This document shows positions 33,771 to 43,307 of a stretch of DNA of 64,000 nt, one piece after another; the stretch's first letter is position 1, and each line of letters opens with the position of its first letter. Made by a program: the position numbers and the translations under genes. The notes under the pieces are model-generated. The model ran no database searches. It saw only the letters and a program-made list of their open reading frames with translations, and was not told the origin of the DNA. Origin of the DNA: Kribbella turkmenica (GTDB lineage Bacteria > Actinomycetota > Actinomycetes > Propionibacteriales > Kribbellaceae); the NCBI RefSeq assembly GCF_004348725.1, contig NZ_SMKR01000006.1:16841-80840 (forward strand), in the 5' to 3' direction.

Positions 33771-33819
33771 ACCGAACCCCTGCCGGACCCCTCGGCAAGC
33801 GCCCCGGCAGGGGTTCGGT
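33771..33819 (+). terminator. Strong hairpin terminator after the alpha/beta hydrolase
   Basis: The arms ACCGAACCCCTGCCGG (33771-33786) and CCGGCAGGGGTTCGGT (33804-33819) form a perfect 16-base stem with a 17-base loop, 18 bases past the stop codon and upstream of the TPP riboswitch. Confidence 0.8.
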
Positions 33820-33877
33820 GACCTCTGTCCGTGGACACCGCGGTCGCGGTGGTTGATCGCATCGGTTAAGGTCGAAA

Positions 33878-34963
<1,086 letters not shown>

Positions 34964-34964
34964 C

Positions 34965-35810
34965 TCACGCGAGGAACTCCTCGACCGTGGTGACGCGACC
35001 GAGGATCTTCGCCGTGGCCGTCGGATCGGCCGAGACCGGGTTCGTCGCCAGCCAGCGCCACATGGTGGTCAGGTCCTTGCCGACGAAGCGCTCGAAAAGC
35101 CGGACCGGCATCGGGAAACCGCGCGGCGACCGGCCTTTCACCGCGCTCCAGGCTCGGCGCAACTCGTCGATCGAGCGGTACTCCGCCGCCAGCGGGAGCT
35201 CCGCACCGACGTACCCGGCGGGTTCGGCGAAGACCCGGGCCGCGATCGCGCCGAGGTCGTCGGCGGCCACCCACGGGATCAGCGTGTGCTCACCGGCCAG
35301 CTTCGGCATCAGGTGCCAGGTCGACACAGGTGGGTAGAAGTCCTTGTCGGTCATCAGTTCCATGAACGCCATCGGCCGGAGCACGGTCAACGGAACGTCC
35401 TGCGAGCGCAGATAGTCGGCGACGAGCAGTTTCGCCTCCCACGAGTCGACGCCGGTGCCGCGCAGACCCGGTCCCGCCGAGCCGTAGACGACGTGCTGCA
35501 CACCGGTGGCTCTGGCTGCGTCCGCGACGTTCTTGCCCTGCCTGACCTCACCTTCGTGCCCGGCGATCATTGGGTTCTGCACGCTGTAGACGCCGTACGC
35601 GCCTGCGAAGACCTCGAGCAGCGAGTCGGGGTCGGCCATGTCGCACTGCGCAACCTCGGCGCCGGCGGTCCGGAGAGCGTCGCTGGCTGCTGAGGTCGGC
35701 GTCCGCGTCAGGGCGCGGACACGCCGACCGTCGGCGAGCAGGTGCCGGGCGACCGCGCCGCCCTGACGTCCTGTGGCCCCCAGCACCGCGATGACCCCGC
35801 TGTGTTCCAT
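34965..35810 (-). CDS. NmrA/NAD(P)-binding family protein
   Basis: A 281-residue atypical SDR. The cofactor motif is VLGATGRQGGAVARHLL near residues 8-24, followed by VRALTRTP, and the middle holds VQHVVYGSAGPG and SWEAKLLVADYL. NmrA-like proteins bind NAD(P) and act as redox sensors or as quinone/isoflavone reductases. It lies back to back with thiG (one base apart, convergent). Start at 35810 has a GGAGCG site. No operon partner; the LacI-DUF6807 gene 20 bases upstream on the same strand may share its transcript. Confidence 0.82.
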   Translation of the reverse strand: MEHSGVIAVLGATGRQGGAVARHLLADGRRVRALTRTPTSAASDALRTAGAEVAQCDMADPDSLLEVFAGAYGVYSVQNPMIAGHEGEVRQGKNVADAARATGVQHVVYGSAGPGLRGTGVDSWEAKLLVADYLRSQDVPLTVLRPMAFMELMTDKDFYPPVSTWHLMPKLAGEHTLIPWVAADDLGAIAARVFAEPAGYVGAELPLAAEYRSIDELRRAWSAVKGRSPRGFPMPVRLFERFVGKDLTTMWRWLATNPVSADPTATAKILGRVTTVEEFLA

Positions 35811-35830
35811 TCCGCGCTCCTTACGGCAGG

Positions 35831-37720
35831 CTAGGGCCGCCGGAGTCTCGCGGCCAGATCTGAGGCCTCGGTGGGGTTGATCGAACGGTCCAGGAGCAGA
35901 GCGGTGAGGGACAGCGACAGGGTCTGATCGGGTTGGAGAGCCAGGGCGCTCTTCCAGGCCAGGGCCGGGCCGGCGCCCACGTACTCGGCGGCGCGAAGGA
36001 ACCACGGCCGGACGATGTTGCGTTGGACCAGGAGCAGCGTGGTGACAGCGCCGGCGTGCTGCTGGACGAAGGCGAGCCACGGGCTGAGCGAACCGTAGGC
36101 GGCGTCGGCGCCCTCGCCCCGCTCGCTCAGTACGACGGTGGCCTCAGCGCACCGGAGTCGCCAGAAGAGGCCGCCGTACCCGGCGCCGGGGCGGCCCACA
36201 GTGGCCGGGCTGTCGATGCGGATCGGGCCGTAGCGGGCGGTGAGCACGCTGTCCCAGTCGAGCCGCCAGCCACCCTCGGCCAGCGAGCCGCTGAGGCGCC
36301 GGCGTTCGAGCACTTGCGGCCGGCCCTGCTCGTCGTACCAGGTGATGTCGTCGGTGAGTGAGTTGCCTGGCTCGCCGTCGACGGTGACGCTGCGACTGCG
36401 TTGCTGGCCGTGGTTCGTCAGGAGCGTCGGACCGCGGCCCGGGAGGAACGTCCGGCCGCCCCAGTGCGACGTTCCGTTGACTGCGGCGACGGCGAGCGAG
36501 GCTCCGTAGTGGTGCCGGTGGTCGACCGGGCTCACCTCGGTGAGCGGGTGTCCGCCCAGTGTGCGCACGGGATGCAGGTACGGCCGCGGTGAGTGCACCT
36601 GCGGCATCCGGCGCCCGAACTCGTAGTGCGCGAGCAGCCCGGCCTCCGACCGCAGTACGAACGTCTCCCCCTGCTGCTGCCAGCGGATCGGCCCCACCGG
36701 CGCATCGCCCCGGGTCGCCTGCGGAACGGGCCCGGTGCTGGCCCGCAAGGCCAGTCTCAGGTCCGGTACCTCGCCCACGTCGCTCGCTGACCCGGCGATC
36801 TGCGAGTGCAGCAGCCGCCAGGCCAGCTCGCCCAGCCCCTGCTGCGGCACCCGTACCGTCGTCAGCGACGGTACGGCGAACCGCGACAACCCGATGTCGT
36901 CCATCCCCGCGACCGACAGGTCGGCCGGTACGGCGACGCCGACCTCGTTCAGCCGGGCCAGCAGACCGAACGCGACCAGGTCGTTGAACGCGACCACCGC
37001 CGTGGCGTCCGACTCGAGCACGCGCTCGACCGCGGCGTACCCGTCCTCGATCGACGAACCGCACTCCAGCCGGACGATCTCCAGCCCGGGGATCTCCCGC
37101 TCGGCGGTCGCCAGCGAGCAGAGGCGGTCCGTGTTCGACGCGCTGCCCGGCGGGCCGGCCAGGTAGGCGAACCGGCGATGGCCGAGTCCGACCAGGTGAT
37201 CGACCACGATCCGGATCGCGCGGCCGAAGTCGACAGCGACCGACGCGACGTCCGGCGGCCCCGGGCGGTTGACCAGGATGACCGGCTCCACCTCCGGCAG
37301 CAGGTCGAGCAGGCGGTCCTCGGCCAGCCGGGGCGAGACCATGATGAGCGCGTCGCACCGGCGCCGGGCCTCCACCGCGATGTCCGCCTCGGCCAGCGGG
37401 TCCTCGTCGGTCTCGGCGACCAGGACCTGGTAGCCGGCCGCGGCCGAGGCGTTCGTGATCCCGCGCATGATCTGCTGGAACAACGGGTTGCCGAGGTCCG
37501 GGACCACCAGCGCGACCATGTTCGTCCGGCCGAGGGACAGGTTGCGGGCCAGGTCGCTCGGCCGGTAGTTCAGCCGGTCGGCGGCGGCCCGGACCCGTTC
37601 GGCGATCTCGGGCGCGACCGTGGCGGCGCCGTTCATCACCCGCGACACGGTCGCCCGCGACACGTCCGCCGCCCGCGCGACATCGGCGATCGTGATCGAG
37701 CCCTTCGGTGACCTGCCCAT
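35831..37720 (-). CDS. LacI-family regulator fused to a DUF6807 (PmoA-like) domain
   Basis: A 629-residue fusion. Residues 8-55 are a LacI HTH with hinge helix (ITIADVARAADVSRATVSRVMNG, then LNYRPSDLARNLSLGRT). Residues 60-330 form the periplasmic-binding-like sugar sensor (VALVVPDLGNPLFQQIMRG, VDHLVGLGHRRFAYLAGP, VAGMDDIGLSRFAVPSLTTVR). From about 345 to the end is a separate domain with VHSPRPYLHPVRTLGGHPLTE, VSPVDHRHHYGASLAVAAVNG and GGRTFLPGRG, typical of the DUF6807/PmoA family linked to sugar-catabolic loci. Both parts are in one frame without a break. The regulator may sense a sugar-derived compound that the C-terminal domain also binds or converts. Confidence 0.85.
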   Translation of the reverse strand: MGRSPKGSITIADVARAADVSRATVSRVMNGAATVAPEIAERVRAAADRLNYRPSDLARNLSLGRTNMVALVVPDLGNPLFQQIMRGITNASAAAGYQVLVAETDEDPLAEADIAVEARRRCDALIMVSPRLAEDRLLDLLPEVEPVILVNRPGPPDVASVAVDFGRAIRIVVDHLVGLGHRRFAYLAGPPGSASNTDRLCSLATAEREIPGLEIVRLECGSSIEDGYAAVERVLESDATAVVAFNDLVAFGLLARLNEVGVAVPADLSVAGMDDIGLSRFAVPSLTTVRVPQQGLGELAWRLLHSQIAGSASDVGEVPDLRLALRASTGPVPQATRGDAPVGPIRWQQQGETFVLRSEAGLLAHYEFGRRMPQVHSPRPYLHPVRTLGGHPLTEVSPVDHRHHYGASLAVAAVNGTSHWGGRTFLPGRGPTLLTNHGQQRSRSVTVDGEPGNSLTDDITWYDEQGRPQVLERRRLSGSLAEGGWRLDWDSVLTARYGPIRIDSPATVGRPGAGYGGLFWRLRCAEATVVLSERGEGADAAYGSLSPWLAFVQQHAGAVTTLLLVQRNIVRPWFLRAAEYVGAGPALAWKSALALQPDQTLSLSLTALLLDRSINPTEASDLAARLRRP

Positions 37721-37842
37721 CGAACTCCCATCGGGAAACCGCCTTCCGAATGGTAGTCGGAGCCCGCCGCCCGGGCACCATCTCTTCGCGGAAGGCCCGG
37801 CCGCGGAGGGAGAATGAGCCGACGACGATCCGGGAGGAACTC

Positions 37843-38243
37843 TTGAGCAAGCTTTCACACCCCACGCCCGAAGGTGTCGCGGCGGGCAACGGGTACAGCC
37901 ATGTGGTGACCGGGCCAGGACAGTGGGTGGCGATCGCCGGGCAGGCCGCCTTGGATGCCGATGGCAACTTCGTCGGGGCCGGCGACCCGGCGGCGCAGGC
38001 GCGCCAGGTGTTCGCGAACCTGGACAGCTGCCTGCGCGCCGCCGGCGCCACCTTCGCCGACGTGGTCAAGCTGAACTTCTACGTCACCGACATCGCCCAC
38101 CTGCCGGCGATCCGGACGGCGCGGACGAGTACGTCGACACCGCCACCCCGCCCGCCAGCACCGCGGTCCAGGTCGTCGCCCTGTTCAAACCCGAGGCGTT
38201 GCTCGAGATCGAGGCGTACGCCGTCGTCCAGCGGACCGCCTAA
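37843..38243 (+). pseudogene. RidA-family protein with a single-base frameshift
   Basis: A Rid/YER057c/UK114 protein starting at TTG with a GGGAGGA site. The first frame gives GYSHVVTGPGQWVAIAGQAALDADG and AGATFADVVKLNFYVTDIAHLPAIRTAR. After about 38125 the natural continuation DEYVDTATPPASTAVQVVALF, then LLEIEAYAVVQRTA, is only found in the next frame. One missing base (GCGCGGACGAG where GCGCGGGACGAG is expected) accounts for it. RidA proteins hydrolyse reactive enamines/imines. Either a recent mutation or a sequencing error; the rest of the gene looks intact. Confidence 0.8.
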
Positions 38244-39112
38244 CGCAGCAGATCGACCGCCGCCCGGGCCGCTTCGCCGATGGCCGCGTCGACCCGGGGC
38301 TGGCGGAAGTCACCGCGAGCGGCCAGCGTGAAGACCGCGATCGCGAACGCGGCGCCGCCGGGAAGCGTGACCACCCCGACCTCGTGGCGCAGCGCTCCGA
38401 AGGTGCCGGTCTTCCCGGCGACGCGAACTCCGTCGTGCGGGAAGCCGGACGCCATCCGGTGCTGGAAGATCTGCCGGTGCATCGTCGCCTGCACGAACTC
38501 CGTCTGCCCGGCCGACAGCAACTCGCCCGCCCACAACCGCCGGAGCAGCAGCGTCATGTCCCGCGGAGTGCTCGCCGACGCGTTCGCCGCCTCATAGACA
38601 CCCACCGGGTCCGTCCGGTCGTTGTCGGCGAGAACGGCGAGCGCCGCATCCGGGTCGTCCAGGCCCGTCCGCCGCTGCAGGTCCCGCAGGTTCGCCGCGG
38701 TCCCCCGCCGTACCCACGTCCGGTGCAGGCCGAAGGATTCGAGCAGGTCCGCCAGCCGCCGCAGCCCGACCAACCCCAGCAGTGCGTCGGCGGAGGCGTT
38801 GTCCGACACCGTCATCATCGACACGGCCAGGTCCCGCAGGGACATCGTCACCGGATCCGCCAGAACCGAGAGCCCGGTCGGCCCGGCCGTCCGTTCCGAC
38901 GGATCCAAGGTCAGTCGCTCGAGCGGGTCGAGCTCCCCCAGGTCCACCAGCCGGCAGAACCCGGCCAGCAACGGCAGCTTGTACACCGACGCCATCGGTA
39001 CGACGCCGTCCGCGTCCACCTCGACCGTGTCCGACGGCGAGTCGAACGCGACCGCGTGCAGCCAGCCGCGTACGCCGGCGTCCTCGAAGACCGCCCGGAT
39101 CCGCGCGTTCAC
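38240..39112 (-). CDS. Serine hydrolase, class A beta-lactamase-like
   Basis: A 290-residue beta-lactamase-fold protein. The catalytic SxxK is SVYK in MASVYKLPLLAGF near residues 42-45, the SDN loop is in MTVSDNASADALLG near 103, and the KTG triad in VAGKTGTFGALRHEVG near 231-233. An omega-loop Glu of the class A ExxLN motif is not obvious, so it may be a peptidase or esterase rather than an antibiotic-degrading enzyme. No signal peptide is visible, which is unusual for a beta-lactamase. It overlaps the LysR gene by four bases and the RidA 3' end by four on the other strand. Confidence 0.78.
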   Translation of the reverse strand: MNARIRAVFEDAGVRGWLHAVAFDSPSDTVEVDADGVVPMASVYKLPLLAGFCRLVDLGELDPLERLTLDPSERTAGPTGLSVLADPVTMSLRDLAVSMMTVSDNASADALLGLVGLRRLADLLESFGLHRTWVRRGTAANLRDLQRRTGLDDPDAALAVLADNDRTDPVGVYEAANASASTPRDMTLLLRRLWAGELLSAGQTEFVQATMHRQIFQHRMASGFPHDGVRVAGKTGTFGALRHEVGVVTLPGGAAFAIAVFTLAARGDFRQPRVDAAIGEAARAAVDLLR

Positions 39113-39990
39113 GACACCACCAGCGCGTTCGTCAGTTGCGCCATCACGTCGGCCGGCCGCAGGAACGGCGTACGCGTCCTGGACCAGACCAGCCGCAACC
39201 GGACCGGCAACGGATCGTCGACCAGGCGGTGCCGCCCTACCCCTGGTGCCGCCAGCGCAGGATCCGCGGTCACCACGATCGCCTGCCCCGCGGCTGCCAT
39301 CGCGAGCCCGGCCCGCTCGTCGGTGACCACGACGGTCCCGCCGTCCGGCCGATGCAGCGCCAACGTGTCCAGGAACAGGTCGCGAGCCGCCGGCGCCTCC
39401 GCCCGCGGCCGGACGGCGACCGGCACCCCGCTGAGCTGCCGCAACTTCACCTCGCCGCCGTCATCGGGCACGAGCGCGGTCGGGACCAGCGCATACGTCG
39501 GCAGCAACGTGACCGCGCCCGCCTCGAGCCCGTCGAGGACGGCGGGATGCAGTACGACGGCGAGCGTCAGCCGGCCCGCGGACACCTGACCGACCAGCGA
39601 GCTCGTCGGCGCGGACACCACCGTCACCCGGCTGCCCGGGATCGCCGCACCACAGGCCGCCGCCACGGCGGCACCAGCGGACGACGGCACCTCCGGCGCC
39701 AGCCCGAGCCGGATCTCCGGGCCCTCCGGATCGCGGGCGACGGCGGCCTGGTGCAACTCCTCGATCGAGCTCAGCGCACGGCGCGCGTACGGCAGCAGCG
39801 CCGCCCCGGCCGGAGTCAGCTCGACCCGGCCCTGCCCGCGCTCGAACAGCTTGGCGCCGACCAGCGCCTCGAGCCGCCGCAGCCCCTGCGACAGCGGCGG
39901 CTGGGTGATCCCGACGACTCGGGCGGCGTCGCCGAAGTGCTGCTCCTCGGCCAGCGCGATGAAGATCTGCAGGTGCCGCTCAGTCAGCAT
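39109..39990 (-). CDS. LysR family transcriptional regulator
   Basis: A 293-residue LysR protein. The N-terminal winged helix reads LQIFIALAEEQHFGDAARVVGITQPPLSQGLRRLEALVGAKLFER, followed by the linker helix and a substrate-binding domain with DDGGEVKLRQLSGVPVAV. It is coupled to the beta-lactamase-like gene on the same strand and divergent from the metallo-beta-lactamase-fold gene at 40108. A LysR-box-like palindrome lies between the divergent starts. Confidence 0.88.
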   Translation of the reverse strand: MLTERHLQIFIALAEEQHFGDAARVVGITQPPLSQGLRRLEALVGAKLFERGQGRVELTPAGAALLPYARRALSSIEELHQAAVARDPEGPEIRLGLAPEVPSSAGAAVAAACGAAIPGSRVTVVSAPTSSLVGQVSAGRLTLAVVLHPAVLDGLEAGAVTLLPTYALVPTALVPDDGGEVKLRQLSGVPVAVRPRAEAPAARDLFLDTLALHRPDGGTVVVTDERAGLAMAAAGQAIVVTADPALAAPGVGRHRLVDDPLPVRLRLVWSRTRTPFLRPADVMAQLTNALVVS

Positions 39991-40031
39991 GACGCTGCTG
40001 ACCTGCAGTGATATGTCGCGGCAATCGACTC

Positions 40032-40045
40032 ATGCCCGAGAGCAT
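40032..40045. promoter_or_regulatory. LysR-box-like palindrome
   Basis: ATGC (40032-40035) and GCAT (40042-40045) are separated by six bases, between the divergent LysR and metallo-beta-lactamase-fold genes. Short arms make this a tentative operator. Confidence 0.35.
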
Positions 40046-40107
40046 ATTCGACACCACGCAACCGGCTCGCCTTGACTGGGTGCTCCGGTACGACGAGAGG
40101 AGACGGC

Positions 40108-41046
40108 GTGAAAGTGAGTCGGAGAGGAATCATCACGGGGGCGGCGGCGGCCGGTGCCGCCGGAGTCGTCGGGGTGGCGACCCGCGGCGAGGCGGCGATC
40201 GCGGAGGAGACCGCCACGGCAGCATCCCAGGAACGGCAGGGCGTCCAGCTGACCTGGTTCGGAACGCACGCGTGGCAGGTCCGGTCGGGGAAGAACATCG
40301 TCCTGACCGATCCGTGGATCACCCGGTTCAAGACCGGCACGTTCACCCCCGAAGGCGCCGACCCCAAGGCCGAACTGGTCATCAAGCCGGACGTCATCGA
40401 CCGCTACATCTCCACGGCCGACGCGATCCTGGTGCATCACGGGCACTACGACCACATGGCCGACGTACCGTACGTCGCCAGGAAGACACAGGCGACCGTG
40501 CTCGGCACCGAGTCGCACGTCAACATGCTGAAGGCCATGCGGACCCCGGCGAACCTGCTGTCACCCGTGCGCGGCGGCGAGTACCTCCCGTTCGAGGGGT
40601 TCACCGTCGAGGTCTTCCCGTCGCTGCACTCCTGCGGCGGCCGGCACCACACCTACGCGTACCCGGGCTACCGGCTCGACGGCGTACCGCCGCGGCCGCG
40701 GGTGATCGAGGACCTACTCGAGGGCGGGACGCTCGCGTACGTGATCACCATCGGCGGTGTCCGGATCCTCAGCCTGAGCACGGCGAACTTCGACCCGAAC
40801 GCCCTGCGCGACCTGCAGGTGGACGTCGTCCTCGCCGCCCCGGGCGGCGAACCCGGCATCACCGACCGACTGCTGCGCACGATCAAGCCGGTGCGCACGG
40901 TCATCGCCACCCACTGGGACGACTTCGACCTGCCGCTGGACGAGCCGGGAGTGCCTTGGACCGACCTGACCAAGCTGCGCACCTCGGTCGAGAGGGCCGG
41001 CGCGGAGTTCGTCGTCCTGGACCATCTGGAAAAGCTCAGCCTTTGA
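40108..41046 (+). CDS. Tat-exported metallo-beta-lactamase-fold hydrolase (UlaG-like)
   Basis: A 312-residue protein with a twin-arginine signal (VSRRGIITGAAAAGAAGVVG at residues 3-22), so it is probably folded in the cytoplasm and exported. The metal-binding motif is HHGHYDHMADVPY near 111-123, and a second His in ATHWDDFDLPLDE near 272-284. This is the UlaG-like (beta-lactamase superfamily II) pattern for lactone or phosphodiester hydrolysis. GTG start with a GAGAGGAGA site. It is divergent from LysR and overlaps the convergent GNAT gene by 11 bases. The substrate is unknown. Confidence 0.8.
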   Translation: MKVSRRGIITGAAAAGAAGVVGVATRGEAAIAEETATAASQERQGVQLTWFGTHAWQVRSGKNIVLTDPWITRFKTGTFTPEGADPKAELVIKPDVIDRYISTADAILVHHGHYDHMADVPYVARKTQATVLGTESHVNMLKAMRTPANLLSPVRGGEYLPFEGFTVEVFPSLHSCGGRHHTYAYPGYRLDGVPPRPRVIEDLLEGGTLAYVITIGGVRILSLSTANFDPNALRDLQVDVVLAAPGGEPGITDRLLRTIKPVRTVIATHWDDFDLPLDEPGVPWTDLTKLRTSVERAGAEFVVLDHLEKLSL

Positions 41047-41779
41047 CGCGGTAGTGGTACCGCGAGACGGTCAGGAAGCCGAGCCGGTCGTACAGGGCCC
41101 GGGCCGGCTCGTTGGCCACGACCACCTGCAGGAACGTCCGCCGGACTCCCAGAGTGGTTGCCTGCTGCAACAACGCGCGCATGACCGCCTGGGCGAGCCC
41201 CTGCCGGCGGTAGCGCTCGTCGACGGCGAGGCAGTACAGCCCGGCCCAGTCGTCGACGAGCGCCAGCCGGCCGATCGCCTTGACCGGACCGGTCGACGGG
41301 ACGGTGGCGTAGAGGGCGCGGCTGCGATCGAGGATCTCCCGGGCGGTCGCCTGCTCGTCCGCGCCACCGTGCCCGTCGATCCGCCACCAGGCATCCATCC
41401 AGGCGTCGTCGGGCGCGGAGGAAATATTCACCTCGACCGGCCCGTCGGGCAACCGGTCGAGCAGGTCGGCCACCTCGGCGCACTGCACCAGCGTCGGTGC
41501 CTGCACCGCATAGCCCCGGGCTTCCAGCCGCTCGTCCAGGTCAGCGGGCTGGACCGCCGGACTGATGTGGAAGCTCGGCGTGATGCCGTGCGCCTGGTAC
41601 AGGTTCTCCACGTAGTCCAAGGCTCGTTCGAGGTCGAACGGCGCGCTCGCCGGCAGCACGGAGTTGGCTCGCTTGGTGACGCCGCGGTTGCGGCGGAGGA
41701 CCCAGCCGTCGAGCTCGGTCTTGGCCTCGGCGGGCCAGCCCTGGTTCATCAAGCTGTCGATGCGAGCTGCGCTGATCAC
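41036..41779 (-). CDS. GNAT family N-acetyltransferase
   Basis: A 247-residue acetyltransferase. The acetyl-CoA motif is LAVDERYRRQGLAQAVMRALLQQA near residues 186-209, then VVVANEPARALYDRLGFL. The N-terminal part (SLMNQGWPAEAKTELDGWVLRRNRGVTKRANSVLP) is typical of a GNAT subgroup preceded by a helical region. GTG at 41779 was chosen; an in-frame ATG 36 bases upstream is possible. Acceptor unknown. Confidence 0.82.
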   Translation of the reverse strand: MISAARIDSLMNQGWPAEAKTELDGWVLRRNRGVTKRANSVLPASAPFDLERALDYVENLYQAHGITPSFHISPAVQPADLDERLEARGYAVQAPTLVQCAEVADLLDRLPDGPVEVNISSAPDDAWMDAWWRIDGHGGADEQATAREILDRSRALYATVPSTGPVKAIGRLALVDDWAGLYCLAVDERYRRQGLAQAVMRALLQQATTLGVRRTFLQVVVANEPARALYDRLGFLTVSRYHYRVKG

Positions 41780-41827
41780 TCCACCCAGCGTAGAAGCAAG
41801 CGAATCAACTTGCAAGCAGATGGATGT

Positions 41828-43234
41828 TTATTCACTCACGCCGGATACCGCGGCCGCGAGCAGGTCGATGCCCTCGACAACGGCCTTCACAGTCAGACTG
41901 CCGTAGCCGAAGACCAGCCCGGACCGTCCCTTGCCGTCCATCCAGTACGGCGCCAGCCCGTAGACCCCGAGCCCACGCTCCAGCGCCGCCGCGGTCACCG
42001 CGCTCTCGGACAGGCCCGGCGGCAGCCAGGTCATCACATGCAGGCCGGCCGACACCCCGACCGGGACCAGCTCCGGCAGCCGCACCGCCATCCGGTCGAC
42101 CAGCGTGTCCCGGATCAGCCGGTACTGCGGCCGCATCCGGCGCAGATGGCGGTCGAACTCACCCCGCGCGACGAAGTCCGCGAACGCCAACTGCTCCAGC
42201 ACCGGCGACCCGCGATCGTCCATCAGCTTCGCCTCGGACATGGCCTCGACCAGCCGCGGCGGCAGGATCAGCCACCCGAGCCGCAAGCCCGGAGCCAGCG
42301 TCTTGCTCGCGGTCCCGGCGTACGCGACCCGGTCCGGTGACAGTCCCTGCATCGCGCCGATCGGCTCCCGGTCGTACCGGTACTCCGCGTCGTAGTCGTC
42401 CTCGATCACCAGTGCGTCCCGCCGCGCCGCCCACGCCACCAGCGCCGCCCGGGTCTCCGGCGACGCCACCGCCCCGGTGGGGAACTGGTGCGCGGCCGTG
42501 ACCAGGACGAGGTCCGCCCCGGACTGCTCGAGCGCGTCGACATCGATCCCGGTCTCCAGCACGGGTACGCCGACTACCTCCAGCCCGGCCGCCACGGCGA
42601 CCTCTCGGAGCTCGTTGTCCGACGGGTCCTCGACCGCGAGCCGCCGGTAGCCCTGCTTGGCGAGGACCTGCAGCAGCAACCGCGATCCCTGGGCGAAACC
42701 GTTGCAGATCAGCATGTTCTCGGGTCGTGCCGCCGTACCGCGGACCCGGTTCAGGTAGTCCGCCAGCGCGTGCCGGAGCTCGAGCGCGCCGCGGCCGTCG
42801 AGGTAGGCGAGGCTGAGGTGCGGCATCTCGTTCAGCACCTTGCGGAGGGACCGCATCCAGGCAGCGCGCGGGAACTGGGAGACGTCCGGCTTGCTGTACT
42901 TGAAGTCGATCCGGAGCGAAACCGCGGTGGTGCGAGCGGTCGCCGAGGCCTCGGCCACGGCGACGTCGGCGACCTGGGTGTAGCCGCCGCCCCGGCTGAC
43001 CAGATAGCCCTCGGCCACGAGTTGCTGGTAGGCCTCGACCACCACGCCGCGGGACAGGCCGAGGTCCGCGGCGAGCGCGCGGGTCGACGGCATCACCGTG
43101 TCGGCGCGCATCAGGCCCTGCCGGATCCGGTCCCGGATCGCCTTCTCCAACTGCTGGTGCAAGGGCACGCCGGCGTCCCGCCGGAGCTCCACCAGCAGCT
43201 CGCCGGCGCCAGAACTGGTCCTGGTTCGGCTCAC
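41828..43234 (-). CDS. MocR-type regulator (GntR HTH fused to class I aminotransferase domain)
   Basis: A 468-residue PLP-dependent regulator. The N-terminal GntR winged helix is PLHQQLEKAIRDRIRQGLMRADTVMPSTRALAADLGLSRGVVVEAYQQL (residues 24-72). The aminotransferase part follows with AYLDGRGALELRHALADYL, ALVIEDDYDAEYRYDREP and the PLP-binding Lys in AGTASKTLAPGLRLGW. MocR proteins such as PdxR and GabR use PLP as a cofactor or signal. It is divergent from the BBE-type oxidase gene with 73 bases between starts and may control it. Confidence 0.9.
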   Translation of the reverse strand: MSRTRTSSGAGELLVELRRDAGVPLHQQLEKAIRDRIRQGLMRADTVMPSTRALAADLGLSRGVVVEAYQQLVAEGYLVSRGGGYTQVADVAVAEASATARTTAVSLRIDFKYSKPDVSQFPRAAWMRSLRKVLNEMPHLSLAYLDGRGALELRHALADYLNRVRGTAARPENMLICNGFAQGSRLLLQVLAKQGYRRLAVEDPSDNELREVAVAAGLEVVGVPVLETGIDVDALEQSGADLVLVTAAHQFPTGAVASPETRAALVAWAARRDALVIEDDYDAEYRYDREPIGAMQGLSPDRVAYAGTASKTLAPGLRLGWLILPPRLVEAMSEAKLMDDRGSPVLEQLAFADFVARGEFDRHLRRMRPQYRLIRDTLVDRMAVRLPELVPVGVSAGLHVMTWLPPGLSESAVTAAALERGLGVYGLAPYWMDGKGRSGLVFGYGSLTVKAVVEGIDLLAAAVSGVSE

Positions 43235-43307
43235 GCAACTGGACCTTATCGGAGTACCGCTGCGCTGTCAGGGTGATGGAGAGCCCGAATGGACAAGGAG
43301 CGGAACG

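Noticed and set aside
33752..33790. GGGACTCGAACCC, which resembles the T-arm of a tRNA on the minus strand
   Set aside because: No anticodon or acceptor stem can be built next to it, and the bases belong to the terminator of the upstream hydrolase.
38240..39112. A true class A antibiotic-degrading beta-lactamase
   Set aside because: No signal peptide and no clear omega-loop Glu; a general serine hydrolase is a safer call.
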